From Cytophagales bacterium (GTDB lineage Bacteria; Bacteroidota; Bacteroidia; Cytophagales; Flammeovirgaceae), in contig JANWWC010000001.1 of the NCBI GenBank assembly GCA_025056215.1, positions 124,001 through 188,000 on the forward strand: a DNA stretch of 64,000 nucleotides, read 5' to 3'. The position numbers and the translations under genes are program-made. Under the pieces are notes generated by a model. The model had not been told where the DNA came from. It saw nothing but the letters and a program-made list of their open reading frames with translations, and did not search any database. This document shows positions 35,117-44,343 of this stretch, piece by piece. The number at the start of each line of letters is the position of its first letter. Position 1 is the stretch's first letter.

Positions 35117-36481
35117 TTACAACGAAAAAAACAAAGAAGCTGTTCCAAAGTAAATTAGAAGTCCAGTAATATCTACGAGAGTAGTAATAGCTGGACTTGC
35201 AGCTACTGCTGGGTCTCCTCCCATTTTTTTTACGAGTAAAGGTAATCCTGCTCCAATAATTGTAGCGGAAATTACTTGTAAAGACAAAGCCAAAGAAATC
35301 ATAGAAGCGATTACTACTAAAGAATATTCTGAAGGAATGGGAGTTTCCCAACTTAAAAACACGACTTTTGCGAAAGCGAGAATACCCAGGCAAATCGCTA
35401 GTAAAATAGAAACTTTTGTTTCTTTCCAGAGTACTCGCCACCAATGCTGTAAGCCGATTTGTCCTAAAGCTAAGGCTCTTACCACTACCGTAGCAGCTTG
35501 ACTTCCTGCATTGCCGCCTGTATCTGCCACCATAGGCATATAAAGCGCCAGGATAAGTAATTTTTCTAAAGCGTCTTCATAGCGATGAATGATAATTCCT
35601 GAGATGATTCCTACTGCTGCTAAAGAAACAATCCAAACGACGCGCTTTTTAAAGTGTTTGTAAGAGCTCGTTCGGATGTAATCGAATTTTTCATTGGCTT
35701 GAGCAATGCCCATAAATTTTTGTAAATCTTCAGAGTGCTCTGCTCGGATGATGTCTATAGCTTCTTCATGTGTTACGATGCCTACTAACTGATTTTTTCG
35801 ATTCAGAATAGGGATTGCAACTAAATCGTATTTTTCAATAAGTTGGGCAACTTTTTCACGGTCTTCGTCTACGTATGCAAATATAAAATCGGTATGCATG
35901 GCTTCAGATACTTTGGTATGGGGCTCAGCCATGATAAGATCTTTCAAAGTAATAAATCCAATCATTTTTAAATTTTCATCTACTACATAAGTGTAGTAAA
36001 TTGTTTTTTTAGAAGGCGCATCGCTTCTGATTTTGGCAATAGCTTCATGACAGCTCATTTCTCCTTGTACAGTAGCAAAATCTGTGCTCATAATTCCGCC
36101 TGCCGTTTCAGGGGGATAGGCACTTAATCGGATAACATCTTCTCGCACATGTTTAGATAAATAAGGTAATAAGGCGGACTGCTCTTTAGTTGAGAGTTGT
36201 TGAAAAAAGTCTGCGCGATTCTCAGATGGCATATGTTCAAAAATGGAAGCAAATTGCTTTAAGGGGAGCGATTTAAATAATTTGGTTTGTTTTAAAACTG
36301 GAAAATTTGAAAAAATAAGCCCCTGCTGCTCTAATGAAAAATGGTCTAAGATTTCTATTAAGTAAGTTTCATCTATTTCTTGCAAAATCTCGCTTACCTC
36401 TACCACTGGCATTTTTTTCATGATAGGAAGGTAATCAAGTAATAATTCTTTGTTGAGTTTGTTTACTTCTTTGATATTCAT
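35117..36481 (-). CDS. mgtE: Magnesium transporter MgtE
   Basis: 454 residues in the usual order: MgtE N-domain (about 20-130, with LEQQGLIFSNFP and PSENRADFFQQL), two CBS domains (about 135-260, with TYVVDENLKMIGFITL and VAIPILNRKNQLVGIVTHEEA), a plug helix and a five-helix membrane domain (about 280-450) with DTGGNAGSQAATVVVRA and GGDPAVAASPAITT. MgtE is a Mg2+-gated channel that closes when cytoplasmic magnesium is high. It follows the MgtC-like gene by 5 bases on the same strand. Confidence 0.95.
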   Translation of the reverse strand: MNIKEVNKLNKELLLDYLPIMKKMPVVEVSEILQEIDETYLIEILDHFSLEQQGLIFSNFPVLKQTKLFKSLPLKQFASIFEHMPSENRADFFQQLSTKEQSALLPYLSKHVREDVIRLSAYPPETAGGIMSTDFATVQGEMSCHEAIAKIRSDAPSKKTIYYTYVVDENLKMIGFITLKDLIMAEPHTKVSEAMHTDFIFAYVDEDREKVAQLIEKYDLVAIPILNRKNQLVGIVTHEEAIDIIRAEHSEDLQKFMGIAQANEKFDYIRTSSYKHFKKRVVWIVSLAAVGIISGIIIHRYEDALEKLLILALYMPMVADTGGNAGSQAATVVVRALALGQIGLQHWWRVLWKETKVSILLAICLGILAFAKVVFLSWETPIPSEYSLVVIASMISLALSLQVISATIIGAGLPLLVKKMGGDPAVAASPAITTLVDITGLLIYFGTASLFFSL

Positions 36482-36486
36482 AGGTG

Positions 36487-37218
36487 TTACGAATTAATTT
36501 TTTCTGTATTAGCGTTGATTTCCCAGCTTACTTCTGTTACACCGTACTCCAAAGTAAGCAATCCGGCGATTTTTTCCATTTCGGCATCATGCTTTCCATT
36601 TGCTAAAATTTCTGCTTCTATCAAGGTAATAGAAGAATTTTCTCCGTCTTTACTTTTTAAAGAGCGCAATTGTAGATTTTTATCTTTTTGTAAAGAATTT
36701 AAAAGTAACACGCGCAGATGATTTTCTACTTGTTCTTTACATTGAATTCTGATAGAATAAAAATGCAAACTATTTTCTTCTTTCTGAAAGGTAAGTCGAT
36801 TGATAAACAATCCTACAGGTCGCAATATAAGATGAGAAAGCATCACTGCAAAAGCAACGATAACAGATTCAATAAATAGACCTGCTCCTGCAAACGCACC
36901 TACTGCCGCCGAACACCAAATGGTAGCTGCTGTATTAAGCCCTTGGATATTAACGCCATCTTTCATGATGACACCTGCTCCCAAAAAACCAATGCCTGTG
37001 ACGATTTGTCCTATAACACGTGTTGCGTCCCCTTTATAAGTACCGTCTTCTGAAGAAGTAAGCGAATAAGAGATTAGAGTAAAAGCAGTAGAACCTAAAG
37101 CTACAAGCGTATTAGTGCGCAAGCCAGCACTTCGCTGACGCCATTGACGTTCAAATCCGATTGCTGCTCCTAGAATTGCTCCTAAAGAAAGTCGAATTAC
37201 AAAGTCAAGTATTGCCAT
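36487..37218 (-). CDS. MgtC/SapB family protein
   Basis: 243 residues. Five N-terminal helices carry the MgtC signature (LGAILGAAIGFERQWRQR, then AGLRTNTLVALGSTAF, then QIVTGIGFLGAGVIMKDG and TAATIWCSAAVGAFAGAG). A C-terminal ACT-like domain (about 155-235) is also present. MgtC proteins affect magnesium-limitation survival by modulating ATP synthase or membrane potential in other bacteria; the role here is inferred only from family and context. It heads the operon with mgtE. A TATCTTTG -7 promoter box lies 53 bases upstream. Confidence 0.88.
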   Translation of the reverse strand: MAILDFVIRLSLGAILGAAIGFERQWRQRSAGLRTNTLVALGSTAFTLISYSLTSSEDGTYKGDATRVIGQIVTGIGFLGAGVIMKDGVNIQGLNTAATIWCSAAVGAFAGAGLFIESVIVAFAVMLSHLILRPVGLFINRLTFQKEENSLHFYSIRIQCKEQVENHLRVLLLNSLQKDKNLQLRSLKSKDGENSSITLIEAEILANGKHDAEMEKIAGLLTLEYGVTEVSWEINANTEKINS

Positions 37219-37270
37219 ATTTTAAATGTTGGAATTATTAAACTTTTATTAGCTATCTCCCTTAGAAAGA

Positions 37271-37278
37271 CAAAGATA
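37271..37278 (-). promoter_or_regulatory. -7 promoter element of the mgtC-mgtE operon
   Basis: TATCTTTG on the minus strand matches TAnnTTTG exactly. I see no good TTG -33 box at the expected spacing. The leader to the MgtC-like start would be about 45 bases. Confidence 0.45.
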
Positions 37279-37420
37279 GTATTGATTAGAAATTTTGAGC
37301 TAAAAAACATTCTTAGCCCAAAAGTTGAAATTTTTTGGAAAATATTTTCAGTACAAGAGGGCAAATTGAAGATAAATATCTACCCTGACGACGCTTATTT
37401 CTAACGTTTAAATTCGCTCG

Positions 37421-38299
37421 TTATACTTTTCTCAAATAAGCTGTAGCAGCAAAACCTTCTGGTGTTTCAGTTTCTACTTCGAGCCATCCGTTTACTTCTC
37501 TAAAAATTACTAGTTTTGTACCTACTGCTAAAGGCTGAGCTACGGGAGGAGCAGACTGCTCGCCGCGCGCTCGAATGTTGAGAGGTCCTGCTGTTACTTC
37601 CCCTAGTGAACCTCGTTCTTCTACAAAACGCTCGTGCACCCATCCTCTTACAGGAGGTACTTTTACGTGAGCCCAAGCTCCCTCTGCATCGAGAATGTTG
37701 AGAACACTTCCGCGCTGTAGTCGAACAACTACGGGCGCTGTTCCGTTCGCTTCTTGTCTTATGTTAAGTTGATTCGCAATAATAGTGGCGCGGTCGCCGG
37801 GCTGAAGGTCTGGTATTGGATTTTTGGAAGCGCGAAGCACAATTCCATATTCTGGTTGAGCTCCTTTAATTTCTAAATCGAAACCATTCTTTCCAGCGAT
37901 ATCTACAAGTTTTGCCATTGTCGGACGAGAAGCTGTTACATCGCAGTAGCCATCTTTATTCAAATCTTGATGAGAAACCCCTATCAAAATACAACCTTTG
38001 ATATCCCAAAAGGTGTTGCCGTGATGAATTAAGATAAAACTTCTTCCTGGTACTTCGCTGACACCATCTGCTTGAAAAATGCGATAGTGGTTCCCGTACT
38101 TTCCTGAGCCTTCGTTAGCTCCTCTAAAAACGGCGCGATAATTTCCAGTAGGAATACAAGAAATCTTAGGTTGATTGTCTCTCCATGGGAGTTCTAGTGT
38201 TTTGCATTTAAACAAAACTTGTCCATTAGGATTGTAAAGCGTGAGTTCTCCTAAAACTTGTTTATCGGTGTACGTTTGTCGTTCGATAATTGCTTTCAT
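37421..38299 (-). CDS. DUF5675 domain protein with two SH3-like domains
   Basis: 292 residues. Residues 1-140 match DUF5675 (LGELTLYNPNGQV, then CKTLELPWRDNQPKISCIPTGNYRA, with FILIHHGNTFWDIKGCILIG in the core). An EF-hand-like DLNKDGYCD lies near residue 115. Two bacterial SH3-type domains follow (about 165-230 with ATIIANQLNIRQEANG and 235-292 with TAGPLNIRARG). No signal peptide is visible. DUF5675 is frequent in tailed phages and phage-like contractile particles, but no phage genes surround it. SH3b domains commonly bind cell wall. The gene is 24 bases from the cysE gene, in the same direction. Role unknown; an autolysin-related or cell-wall-associated function is one possibility. Confidence 0.75.
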   Translation of the reverse strand: MKAIIERQTYTDKQVLGELTLYNPNGQVLFKCKTLELPWRDNQPKISCIPTGNYRAVFRGANEGSGKYGNHYRIFQADGVSEVPGRSFILIHHGNTFWDIKGCILIGVSHQDLNKDGYCDVTASRPTMAKLVDIAGKNGFDLEIKGAQPEYGIVLRASKNPIPDLQPGDRATIIANQLNIRQEANGTAPVVVRLQRGSVLNILDAEGAWAHVKVPPVRGWVHERFVEERGSLGEVTAGPLNIRARGEQSAPPVAQPLAVGTKLVIFREVNGWLEVETETPEGFAATAYLRKV

Positions 38300-38323
38300 A
38301 GTTTGTAGCTTAAAGGTGGAACA

Positions 38324-39178
38324 TTAAAAAAAATACATCATTTGTTGCGTTTGGGTATCTAAACGTTTATCGTTGTTGATTCTAATTTGTTCTTGATGAT
38401 AAACAGTAGTGTAAGGAGGCACACTTTTAGTGAGCCATACATTTCCTCCGATTACACTATCGTGTCCGATAACAGTTTTACCTCCTAAAATAGTGGCACC
38501 TGAGTAAATTACTACGTTATCTTCGATGGTAGGATGTCTTTTTTGCCCTGCCATTTCTTTAGAAACACTTAAAGCACCTAATGTAACGCCTTGATAAATT
38601 TTTACATTTTGACCAATCACACAAGTTTCTCCGATAACGATTCCTGTACCATGATCGATAAAAAAGTGAGAACCTATTTTGGCAGAAGGATGAATATCAA
38701 TTCCTGTGCGAGAGTGTGCAAATTCTGTGATGATGCGAGGCAACATCGGAACGTCTAAGTTATCCAGCAAGTGGGCAATTCTGTACATTGCGATTGCGTA
38801 AAAACCTGGATAGGCGCGAATTACTTCAAATTCACTTTTGGCAGCAGGGTCACCTGACAGAATGGCTTGAATATCTGTTTGAAGAATTTCATAAGTATCG
38901 GGCAACAATTGTTGAAAGTGGTGTACAATATCTTCTGACGAATCCGATAAATATTCTTGCATGGAATCTAATACCGATTCAAGGTCAATAAAGAGAGAGT
39001 CAAAAAATAAGCTCAGTTCGCGCTCAGATTTAAACTTGCGTTCTGCCATAGCAGGAAATAGCCCTTCTAAGAGTCCTGAAACAATCTGACAAATAGAAGA
39101 AGAAAGAGGCATCCATTGGGCTTGGCGATGTTGTTGATACAATTTTTTTATAAAGTCTGATTTTAGAGATGGATTCAT
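38324..39178 (-). CDS. cysE: Serine O-acetyltransferase
   Basis: Acetylates L-serine with acetyl-CoA, the first step of cysteine synthesis. 284 residues: an alpha-helical N-terminal part (about 1-150) and a left-handed beta-helix with the diagnostic [24 protein letters not shown] and [21 protein letters not shown], where the D-H pair and the following His are active-site residues. Longer than E. coli CysE and similar to the epsC-type enzymes. It sits between a coiled-coil lipoprotein gene (6-base gap) and the DUF5675 gene. No cysK is adjacent. Confidence 0.92.
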   Translation of the reverse strand: MNPSLKSDFIKKLYQQHRQAQWMPLSSSICQIVSGLLEGLFPAMAERKFKSERELSLFFDSLFIDLESVLDSMQEYLSDSSEDIVHHFQQLLPDTYEILQTDIQAILSGDPAAKSEFEVIRAYPGFYAIAMYRIAHLLDNLDVPMLPRIITEFAHSRTGIDIHPSAKIGSHFFIDHGTGIVIGETCVIGQNVKIYQGVTLGALSVSKEMAGQKRHPTIEDNVVIYSGATILGGKTVIGHDSVIGGNVWLTKSVPPYTTVYHQEQIRINNDKRLDTQTQQMMYFF

Positions 39179-39184
39179 AAATAA

Positions 39185-39955
39185 TTACAATTTTTGTTCA
39201 ATTAGTTTCATTTTTTCAAGTACGTCTGTTCTTCCGCTATCATACGCTCGTTTATAGAACTCGTAAGCTTGCTGATAAGCCTCTCTTTTTTTTCTAGGTG
39301 CTAATTGAGTTCGTTCTGCTATCTCAAAAGCGGCATCTCCTTGTATAATATAAGATTCTATTTGCATTTGAAGCTGTTGATATTTTAATTCATTGATTTT
39401 ACTATTCAAAGTTGTTAGTTCTCGTTTTTTTGCTAAGATTTCCTCGTTGCGTTTTTGAAGCATCTCCTTCATGATATCAACGCGTGTAATCAGTTTGCGA
39501 TTATCTTCTTTGTACTTTTCAACTTGGGCTTGTAATTCAAGAATATGTTTTTCCTTTTCAGCTAATTTATTTTTTAGGTTGTCGATAGTTCGATATAATT
39601 CATTGTTTTCTTTGCGGGCTTTCTCTAATGCAGTTTCAATGGTAGTGAGAGTATTTTTAGAGCTATGAAATTTTTGATGCAAATGTTCAATGCGCGTTTT
39701 GAGTTCTTGGTAGTTAGTGCCTCCTTCTAGACTTACATATACTTCGTTTTCAGTTTTTTCTAAAGAATCTAATAAAGACATGAGCTCGTTTACTCCGTTA
39801 GCGATTTTATTAGTAAAGCTTTGGTTATCAATGATTTCTTGTCTTAGTTGTGCATTTTCTTGTTTCAATCTTTCTATTTCTGCATTTTCAGAAGAGCAAG
39901 AAGTAACCAAATGCCAAATTTTTACAAACAACAGGAGTGTAAGTAGCTTTTTCAT
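39185..39955 (-). CDS. Coiled-coil lipoprotein
   Basis: 256 residues from the ATG at 39955; an in-frame upstream ATG adds 35 residues that look unlike a signal peptide. The start MKKLLTLLLFVKIWHLVTSC is a lipoprotein signal peptide with the Cys at 20. Residues 25-190 are almost continuous heptad repeats rich in Lys, Glu, Leu and Asn (IERLKQENAQLRQEI, KEKHILELQAQVEKYK), a long coiled coil. The C-terminus (GDAAFEIAERTQLAPRKK, then AYEFYKRAYD) resembles one TPR-type helical hairpin. It could be a periplasmic scaffold or spacer attached to a membrane. Family unknown. It precedes cysE in the same orientation. Confidence 0.65.
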   Translation of the reverse strand: MKKLLTLLLFVKIWHLVTSCSSENAEIERLKQENAQLRQEIIDNQSFTNKIANGVNELMSLLDSLEKTENEVYVSLEGGTNYQELKTRIEHLHQKFHSSKNTLTTIETALEKARKENNELYRTIDNLKNKLAEKEKHILELQAQVEKYKEDNRKLITRVDIMKEMLQKRNEEILAKKRELTTLNSKINELKYQQLQMQIESYIIQGDAAFEIAERTQLAPRKKREAYQQAYEFYKRAYDSGRTDVLEKMKLIEQKL

Positions 39956-40080
39956 ATAATTGCCCAGTTCATAACAATCGTATAACGAAATTAATAAAAT
40001 ATATGATATTCTTGAGAAATTTTGTTTAAAAAGGATAATATTTTTTAGTTTGCTAAGCAATTAGCTTAAAAACATTGAAA

Positions 40081-40992
40081 ATGATTAATTACTCCTTGAA
40101 ACCTATTCAAAATATTGTGTACAATGGTAAAATAATCAGTAGTTTTATTACAGGAAAAGAACAAAATATCGACCAGGCTACTGTTGATGCTTTTGGGGAG
40201 GAATGGACAAAGTTTGCATCTTTTTCGAATTCAGAAATTCAAGCTGCAGGAGATGAATATTTTGATATTGTTCCACCTCAGATTTTTGATAAAGAAAGAA
40301 CAATTGCCTTAGATTTAGGTTGTGGAACAGGAAGGTGGGCAAAGTATTTGGCTTCTAAAGTCAAATTTGTAGAAGCAATAGATCCTAGCAAGGCAGTGTT
40401 TTCAGCAGTCGATTTTACCACCGACGTTCAAAACATACGAATCTCACAAGCAAGCGTAGAGAGCATTCCTTTTCCAGATGAATCTTTCGATTTTGTCATG
40501 AGTTTGGGAGTACTTCACCATGTTCCTGATACGCAAGAGGCTCTTAATAAGTTGGTTAAGAAATTGAAAATTGGTGGATATTGTCTCATCTATCTTTATT
40601 ATGCGCTTGATAACAGACCTTTTTATTACAAAGGATTGTTTTACATATCCAACTTTTTTCGGTGGTGGATTTCTCGACTTCCTAATTCGCTCAAAAAAAT
40701 GTGTTGTGATATTATTGCAATATTGGGCTACATGCCTTTTGTAGTGTTGGCGAGATTTGTAAAAAAGTTGTTTCCCACCCAAAAATACTACGAAAAAGTG
40801 CCTTTGTTTTATTATATCAACAAAAGCTTTCATATCATAAGAAATGACGCTTTAGACCGCTTTGGTACCCCCTTGGAGCAGCGTTTTACCAAGCAAGAAG
40901 TCATAAAGATGATGGAAAATGCAGGCTTAGCTGACATCGTGGTATCTCCTCATATGCCTTGTTGGCACGCTATCGGAAAAAGAAAAAAATGA
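40081..40992 (+). CDS. SAM-dependent methyltransferase
   Basis: 303 residues from ATG 40081 (a TTG two codons upstream gives a slightly longer form). The class I Rossmann motifs are ALDLGCGTGRWAKYL (motif I), EAIDPSKA (motif II) and FDFVMSLGVLHHVPD, then LKIGGYCLIYLY. A C-terminal part with two aromatic or hydrophobic stretches suggests membrane or lipid association. Its stop overlaps the glycosyltransferase start by four bases (ATGA), so it may methylate a surface sugar or lipid in that pathway. The substrate is unknown. Confidence 0.82.
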   Translation: MINYSLKPIQNIVYNGKIISSFITGKEQNIDQATVDAFGEEWTKFASFSNSEIQAAGDEYFDIVPPQIFDKERTIALDLGCGTGRWAKYLASKVKFVEAIDPSKAVFSAVDFTTDVQNIRISQASVESIPFPDESFDFVMSLGVLHHVPDTQEALNKLVKKLKIGGYCLIYLYYALDNRPFYYKGLFYISNFFRWWISRLPNSLKKMCCDIIAILGYMPFVVLARFVKKLFPTQKYYEKVPLFYYINKSFHIIRNDALDRFGTPLEQRFTKQEVIKMMENAGLADIVVSPHMPCWHAIGKRKK

Positions 40993-42083
40993 AAAATATT
41001 TTATTCTTATCGACTTATCCTCTGGGGACAGCACCTGGACAAAGATTTCGCTACGAACAATATTTTCATATTCTCACTGAACATGGTTATAACCATTCCC
41101 ATCAGCCTTTTATTGATTTTTGCACATGGAACATTCTTTACAAGAAAGGGCATATAATCAATAAAGTTTTAGGGATTTGTAGAGGATTTATAAGAAGACT
41201 TAGATTGCTCAAGCAACTCAAGCAATACGACTGTGTTTTTATTTTTCGAGAAGCGACTCTCGTAGGACCTCCTATTTTTGAATTTTTGATAGCAAAAATT
41301 TTTCGAAAGCCCATTATCTACGATTTCGATGATGCAATTTGGCTTCCTAATTTTTCAGAAGCTAACCGATGGATACACTGGATAAAAATGTACTCCAAAG
41401 TGAACTACATCATGCAGTGGAGCAGCGTAATCTCTGCAGGAAACGAATATTTAGCGGAATACGCTCGAAAACAAAATCCTAAAGCAAAAATTATAGTAAA
41501 TCCCACCACTATTGACACAGAACACTATCACAACAAAATCAAAGACCAGCATACAGAAAAATTAGTAATCGGGTGGACAGGAACGCATACAACGTTGCGC
41601 TACCTTCGAGAAATAGTTTTTATTTTGCAGGAGTTAGAACAATCTTACGACTTCGAATTTTTAGTAATTTCTAATCAAAAGCCAAATTTTTCTCTTCGTT
41701 CGTTGGTATACATACAATGGAACAAAGATACTGAAATCGAAGATTTATTGCGAATGAATGTAGGAATTATGCCGTTGGTGCGCGATGCTTGGTCTGAAGG
41801 AAAATGCGGATTTAAAGCACTTCAATACATGGCACTCGGTATTCCAGCAATCGTTTCTCCTATAGGAGTTAATACCAAGATTGTAGATAATGGAGTCAAC
41901 GGATTTTTATGCGATTCTCCCCAAGAATGGAAAGATGCTTTAGTAGCCCTTTTGAAAGAACCCCAGTTGCGCGTTCGGATGGGAATAGCCGCAAGAAGAA
42001 AAGTAGTTGAACATTATTCTGTGCTTTCTAATACACCTAATTTTTTAAGCTTATTTGAATTTCTCACAACTTATACTCAATAG
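40989..42083 (+). CDS. Glycosyltransferase (GT-B fold, GT4-like)
   Basis: 364 residues from ATG 40989, overlapping the methyltransferase stop. GT-B fold with an N-terminal Rossmann domain (KNILFLSTYPLGTAPGQRF) and a nucleotide-sugar domain containing VIGWTGTHTTLRYL, GIMPLVRDAWSEGKCGFKALQYMALGIPAIVSPIG and then NGVNGFLCDS, where EGKCGFKALQYMA is the E-x7-E-like donor site region. It is likely to act in surface polysaccharide or glycolipid synthesis. The 3' end overlaps the convergent SpoIIE gene by 20 bases. Confidence 0.85.
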   Translation: MKNILFLSTYPLGTAPGQRFRYEQYFHILTEHGYNHSHQPFIDFCTWNILYKKGHIINKVLGICRGFIRRLRLLKQLKQYDCVFIFREATLVGPPIFEFLIAKIFRKPIIYDFDDAIWLPNFSEANRWIHWIKMYSKVNYIMQWSSVISAGNEYLAEYARKQNPKAKIIVNPTTIDTEHYHNKIKDQHTEKLVIGWTGTHTTLRYLREIVFILQELEQSYDFEFLVISNQKPNFSLRSLVYIQWNKDTEIEDLLRMNVGIMPLVRDAWSEGKCGFKALQYMALGIPAIVSPIGVNTKIVDNGVNGFLCDSPQEWKDALVALLKEPQLRVRMGIAARRKVVEHYSVLSNTPNFLSLFEFLTTYTQ

Positions 42084-43608
42084 CTTGAAGTTCTAATTTT
42101 TGAAAAGTAAGAGGTGTTCTTGCTCGAAGCTTTACACCTACTATTAAAATATCATCTATTAAAGATTTCTTTCCTACCCATTGTGTAAGAAAATTGTCGA
42201 GAATTGTAGGCTGTTCTTCCAATGGGTTTTCGTAGAGATTTATAAGAAGTTCTTTAAATCCGCTCATATTGAGTTTTTTACCGTTTTGGTGATAAAATTG
42301 GTCTTTGTATCCGTCAGAAAACAAGTAAAAAGTAATATCGCCATCGCGATAAGAAATTTGAGTAGAGTTGAATTGAAGGTTGTTTGAAATTTTATTGTTG
42401 TAGTTGTAGCCTATTCCTATTTTATCGCCTTCTACAATATGAATTGTATTGTTTTTAAAATAAATGAGCGAGTTTTTAGCACCAGCAAACTCGATGGTCT
42501 GAGCTTGAAGATCAATAACGCAAATTCCTATCTCCATACCATCTTTGATAGTTTCTTCTTCTTTCAAAAAAGTTCCCTCTATTTTTTTCTGCAATTGATT
42601 AAGAATAAAACTACTTGTAAGTTGCTCAGTAGAAAATGATTTGATAATGTGATAAATAGACTCTGAGCCTATTAAAGACATAAATGCACCAGGTACGCCG
42701 TGTCCCGTACAATCTGCTACAGCTAAATAAATTTTGTTGTCTTTTTCTTCCAAAAAATAAAAATCTCCACTTACTACATCTTTAGGGCGATAATACACAA
42801 AGCTTTCGGGTAAATACTTTTTAAAAAAGTCTTCCGAAGGCAATAAAGCTTCTTGAATGCGCTTTGCGTAGTTGATACTTGCTCGAATGTTGTTGATATG
42901 CTTTTCAATCATGCGATTTTTTGAAATTAGCTCATCTTGCATCGTATTGAGTTCTTCTAAGTTTTGTTTGAGTTCTTCTTCTCTCACCTGTAATTCTTTA
43001 TTGAGTTGCTCTAAAATACAACTTTTATCTTGAATAATTTTTAGTTTTAAAGCTCTTTCTATAGTGTTTTTCTTAAGTGTATAAGCCCACATTCCTGAAA
43101 TACCACTAATAATACCGGCAAGAGATCCGTGAATGATAAAAGTTTGCAAATCCATATAGTCCAATTGTGTAAAATAAATTTCTCGATAGCCGATGTACTG
43201 CAAATAGCCAAATAACCCGTGATGAAGTACTATTAAGCTAATGAAAGGGATTTGCAAGAACGGATTTTGATAGATGATGAGAACTGTGCAGCTGATAAAA
43301 GCAAAGAAGTGCATTTCAAAAAGTCCGTGCATTTGGTAAATGAACAAGGCTACAAAAATAGCTTGAATGCTCGCCGATACGTATTGGTAGAATGTACTAT
43401 TAGGTAATACGTATTTTGAAAAATAATAAAAAGCCATGCAGATTGTGCTTACACTAATTCCTATCAACCACGTATCATAAAAAATACTCCAAAAGAGCGA
43501 AAATAGAACATAAGCCCATAAAACCTTCTCAATTAATTTATCGGCTTTTCGATAAATTTCTTTAAAAAGATTTTTTATTTCTTGTTGAGTGAGCAGTTGT
43601 GTTTCCAT
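42064..43608 (-). CDS. Membrane-anchored SpoIIE-type PP2C phosphatase
   Basis: 514 residues. The N-terminal part (about 30-185) has six or seven hydrophobic segments forming a membrane sensor domain, followed by a coiled coil (about 190-260) and a SpoIIE-type Ser/Thr phosphatase domain (about 265-500) with VSGDFYF, ADCTGHGVPGAFMSL, FAGAKNSLIY and FYLFSDGYKDQF. The same phosphatase core ends the propeller sensor at 11-15 kb, so this strain has at least two input modules for a partner-switching type output. Target not in the window. The next gene lies 9 bases upstream on the same strand. Confidence 0.88.
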   Translation of the reverse strand: METQLLTQQEIKNLFKEIYRKADKLIEKVLWAYVLFSLFWSIFYDTWLIGISVSTICMAFYYFSKYVLPNSTFYQYVSASIQAIFVALFIYQMHGLFEMHFFAFISCTVLIIYQNPFLQIPFISLIVLHHGLFGYLQYIGYREIYFTQLDYMDLQTFIIHGSLAGIISGISGMWAYTLKKNTIERALKLKIIQDKSCILEQLNKELQVREEELKQNLEELNTMQDELISKNRMIEKHINNIRASINYAKRIQEALLPSEDFFKKYLPESFVYYRPKDVVSGDFYFLEEKDNKIYLAVADCTGHGVPGAFMSLIGSESIYHIIKSFSTEQLTSSFILNQLQKKIEGTFLKEEETIKDGMEIGICVIDLQAQTIEFAGAKNSLIYFKNNTIHIVEGDKIGIGYNYNNKISNNLQFNSTQISYRDGDITFYLFSDGYKDQFYHQNGKKLNMSGFKELLINLYENPLEEQPTILDNFLTQWVGKKSLIDDILIVGVKLRARTPLTFQKLELQAIEYKL

Positions 43609-43617
43609 TGTTTATCA

Positions 43618-44232
43618 TCATTTAAAAACCCATCCTGTTGAAAACCAATCATCTTTTTCTTCGAAGATAGAACATCCGTATGGAGTAAAAGCAAAATTAC
43701 TAAAGTTTGGTAAAGGCTTTTTTTGAAGGAGAGCATCGAGTGCTAAAAAAGCAAAATCAGTTTTTTTATCTGTGCAATATCTGGATTTTTGGAAATTACC
43801 CCTGTAGTAAATTTGTTTTTTCTCATCAAGAATCACAACCTGTGGAGTAGAATAAATGCCTAATTTGTGGGCAAAAACTTTTGTTGAATCTATGAGAATA
43901 TGAGCGTTTTGATCCTCAAAATAGGAAATTGCATCTTTTGAGTCTTTTTCGATAATTGCATAAAAAGATACTCTTTCTCGAAAAGTTCTATAGATTTTTC
44001 TAAAGTTTTTTTGATTGAATCTTGAACAAGGACAGTTAGGATTAAAAAAGTAAAGAAAGATAGGAGTGGTGTCTTTGAACATTGAAACTAAAAAAGTACT
44101 ATCTATTACATTCGGTTGAAAGCCTTTAGGTACGGGCGTAGGTTGCAGGTACTGGAGTTCTTGTCTCCAGAAAATCATATAAATTATTCCTAAAAGAAAA
44201 ACCCCTATAATAATTGCTATTGTTTTCAACAA
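43618..44232 (-). CDS. Membrane-anchored thioredoxin-like protein with CPCS site
   Basis: 204 residues. One N-terminal membrane helix (about 3-22) precedes a thioredoxin-like domain with YFFNPNCPCSRFNQKNF, where CPC is the redox-type motif (two Cys separated by Pro, at residues 68 and 70), and STPQVVILDEKK as the cis-Pro strand. This fits the FxNPxCPCSRFN group (DUF6436-like) of membrane redox proteins of unknown target. It is upstream of and likely co-transcribed with the SpoIIE phosphatase gene (9-base gap). Confidence 0.7.
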   Translation of the reverse strand: MLKTIAIIIGVFLLGIIYMIFWRQELQYLQPTPVPKGFQPNVIDSTFLVSMFKDTTPIFLYFFNPNCPCSRFNQKNFRKIYRTFRERVSFYAIIEKDSKDAISYFEDQNAHILIDSTKVFAHKLGIYSTPQVVILDEKKQIYYRGNFQKSRYCTDKKTDFAFLALDALLQKKPLPNFSNFAFTPYGCSIFEEKDDWFSTGWVFK

Positions 44233-44343
44233 CGTATTGCTATAACTTTGTAGTTAAAAAAATTGTTTATCAACTAATTTTTTAGCTAAGGTAAAAATAA
44301 AAAAACGTATAGACAAGATAAAAATTAAAAAATTGCTATTCAA

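Noticed and set aside
37421-38299. Prophage remnant suggested by DUF5675
   Set aside because: No integrase, terminase, tail or attachment-site signal appears in the surrounding genes.
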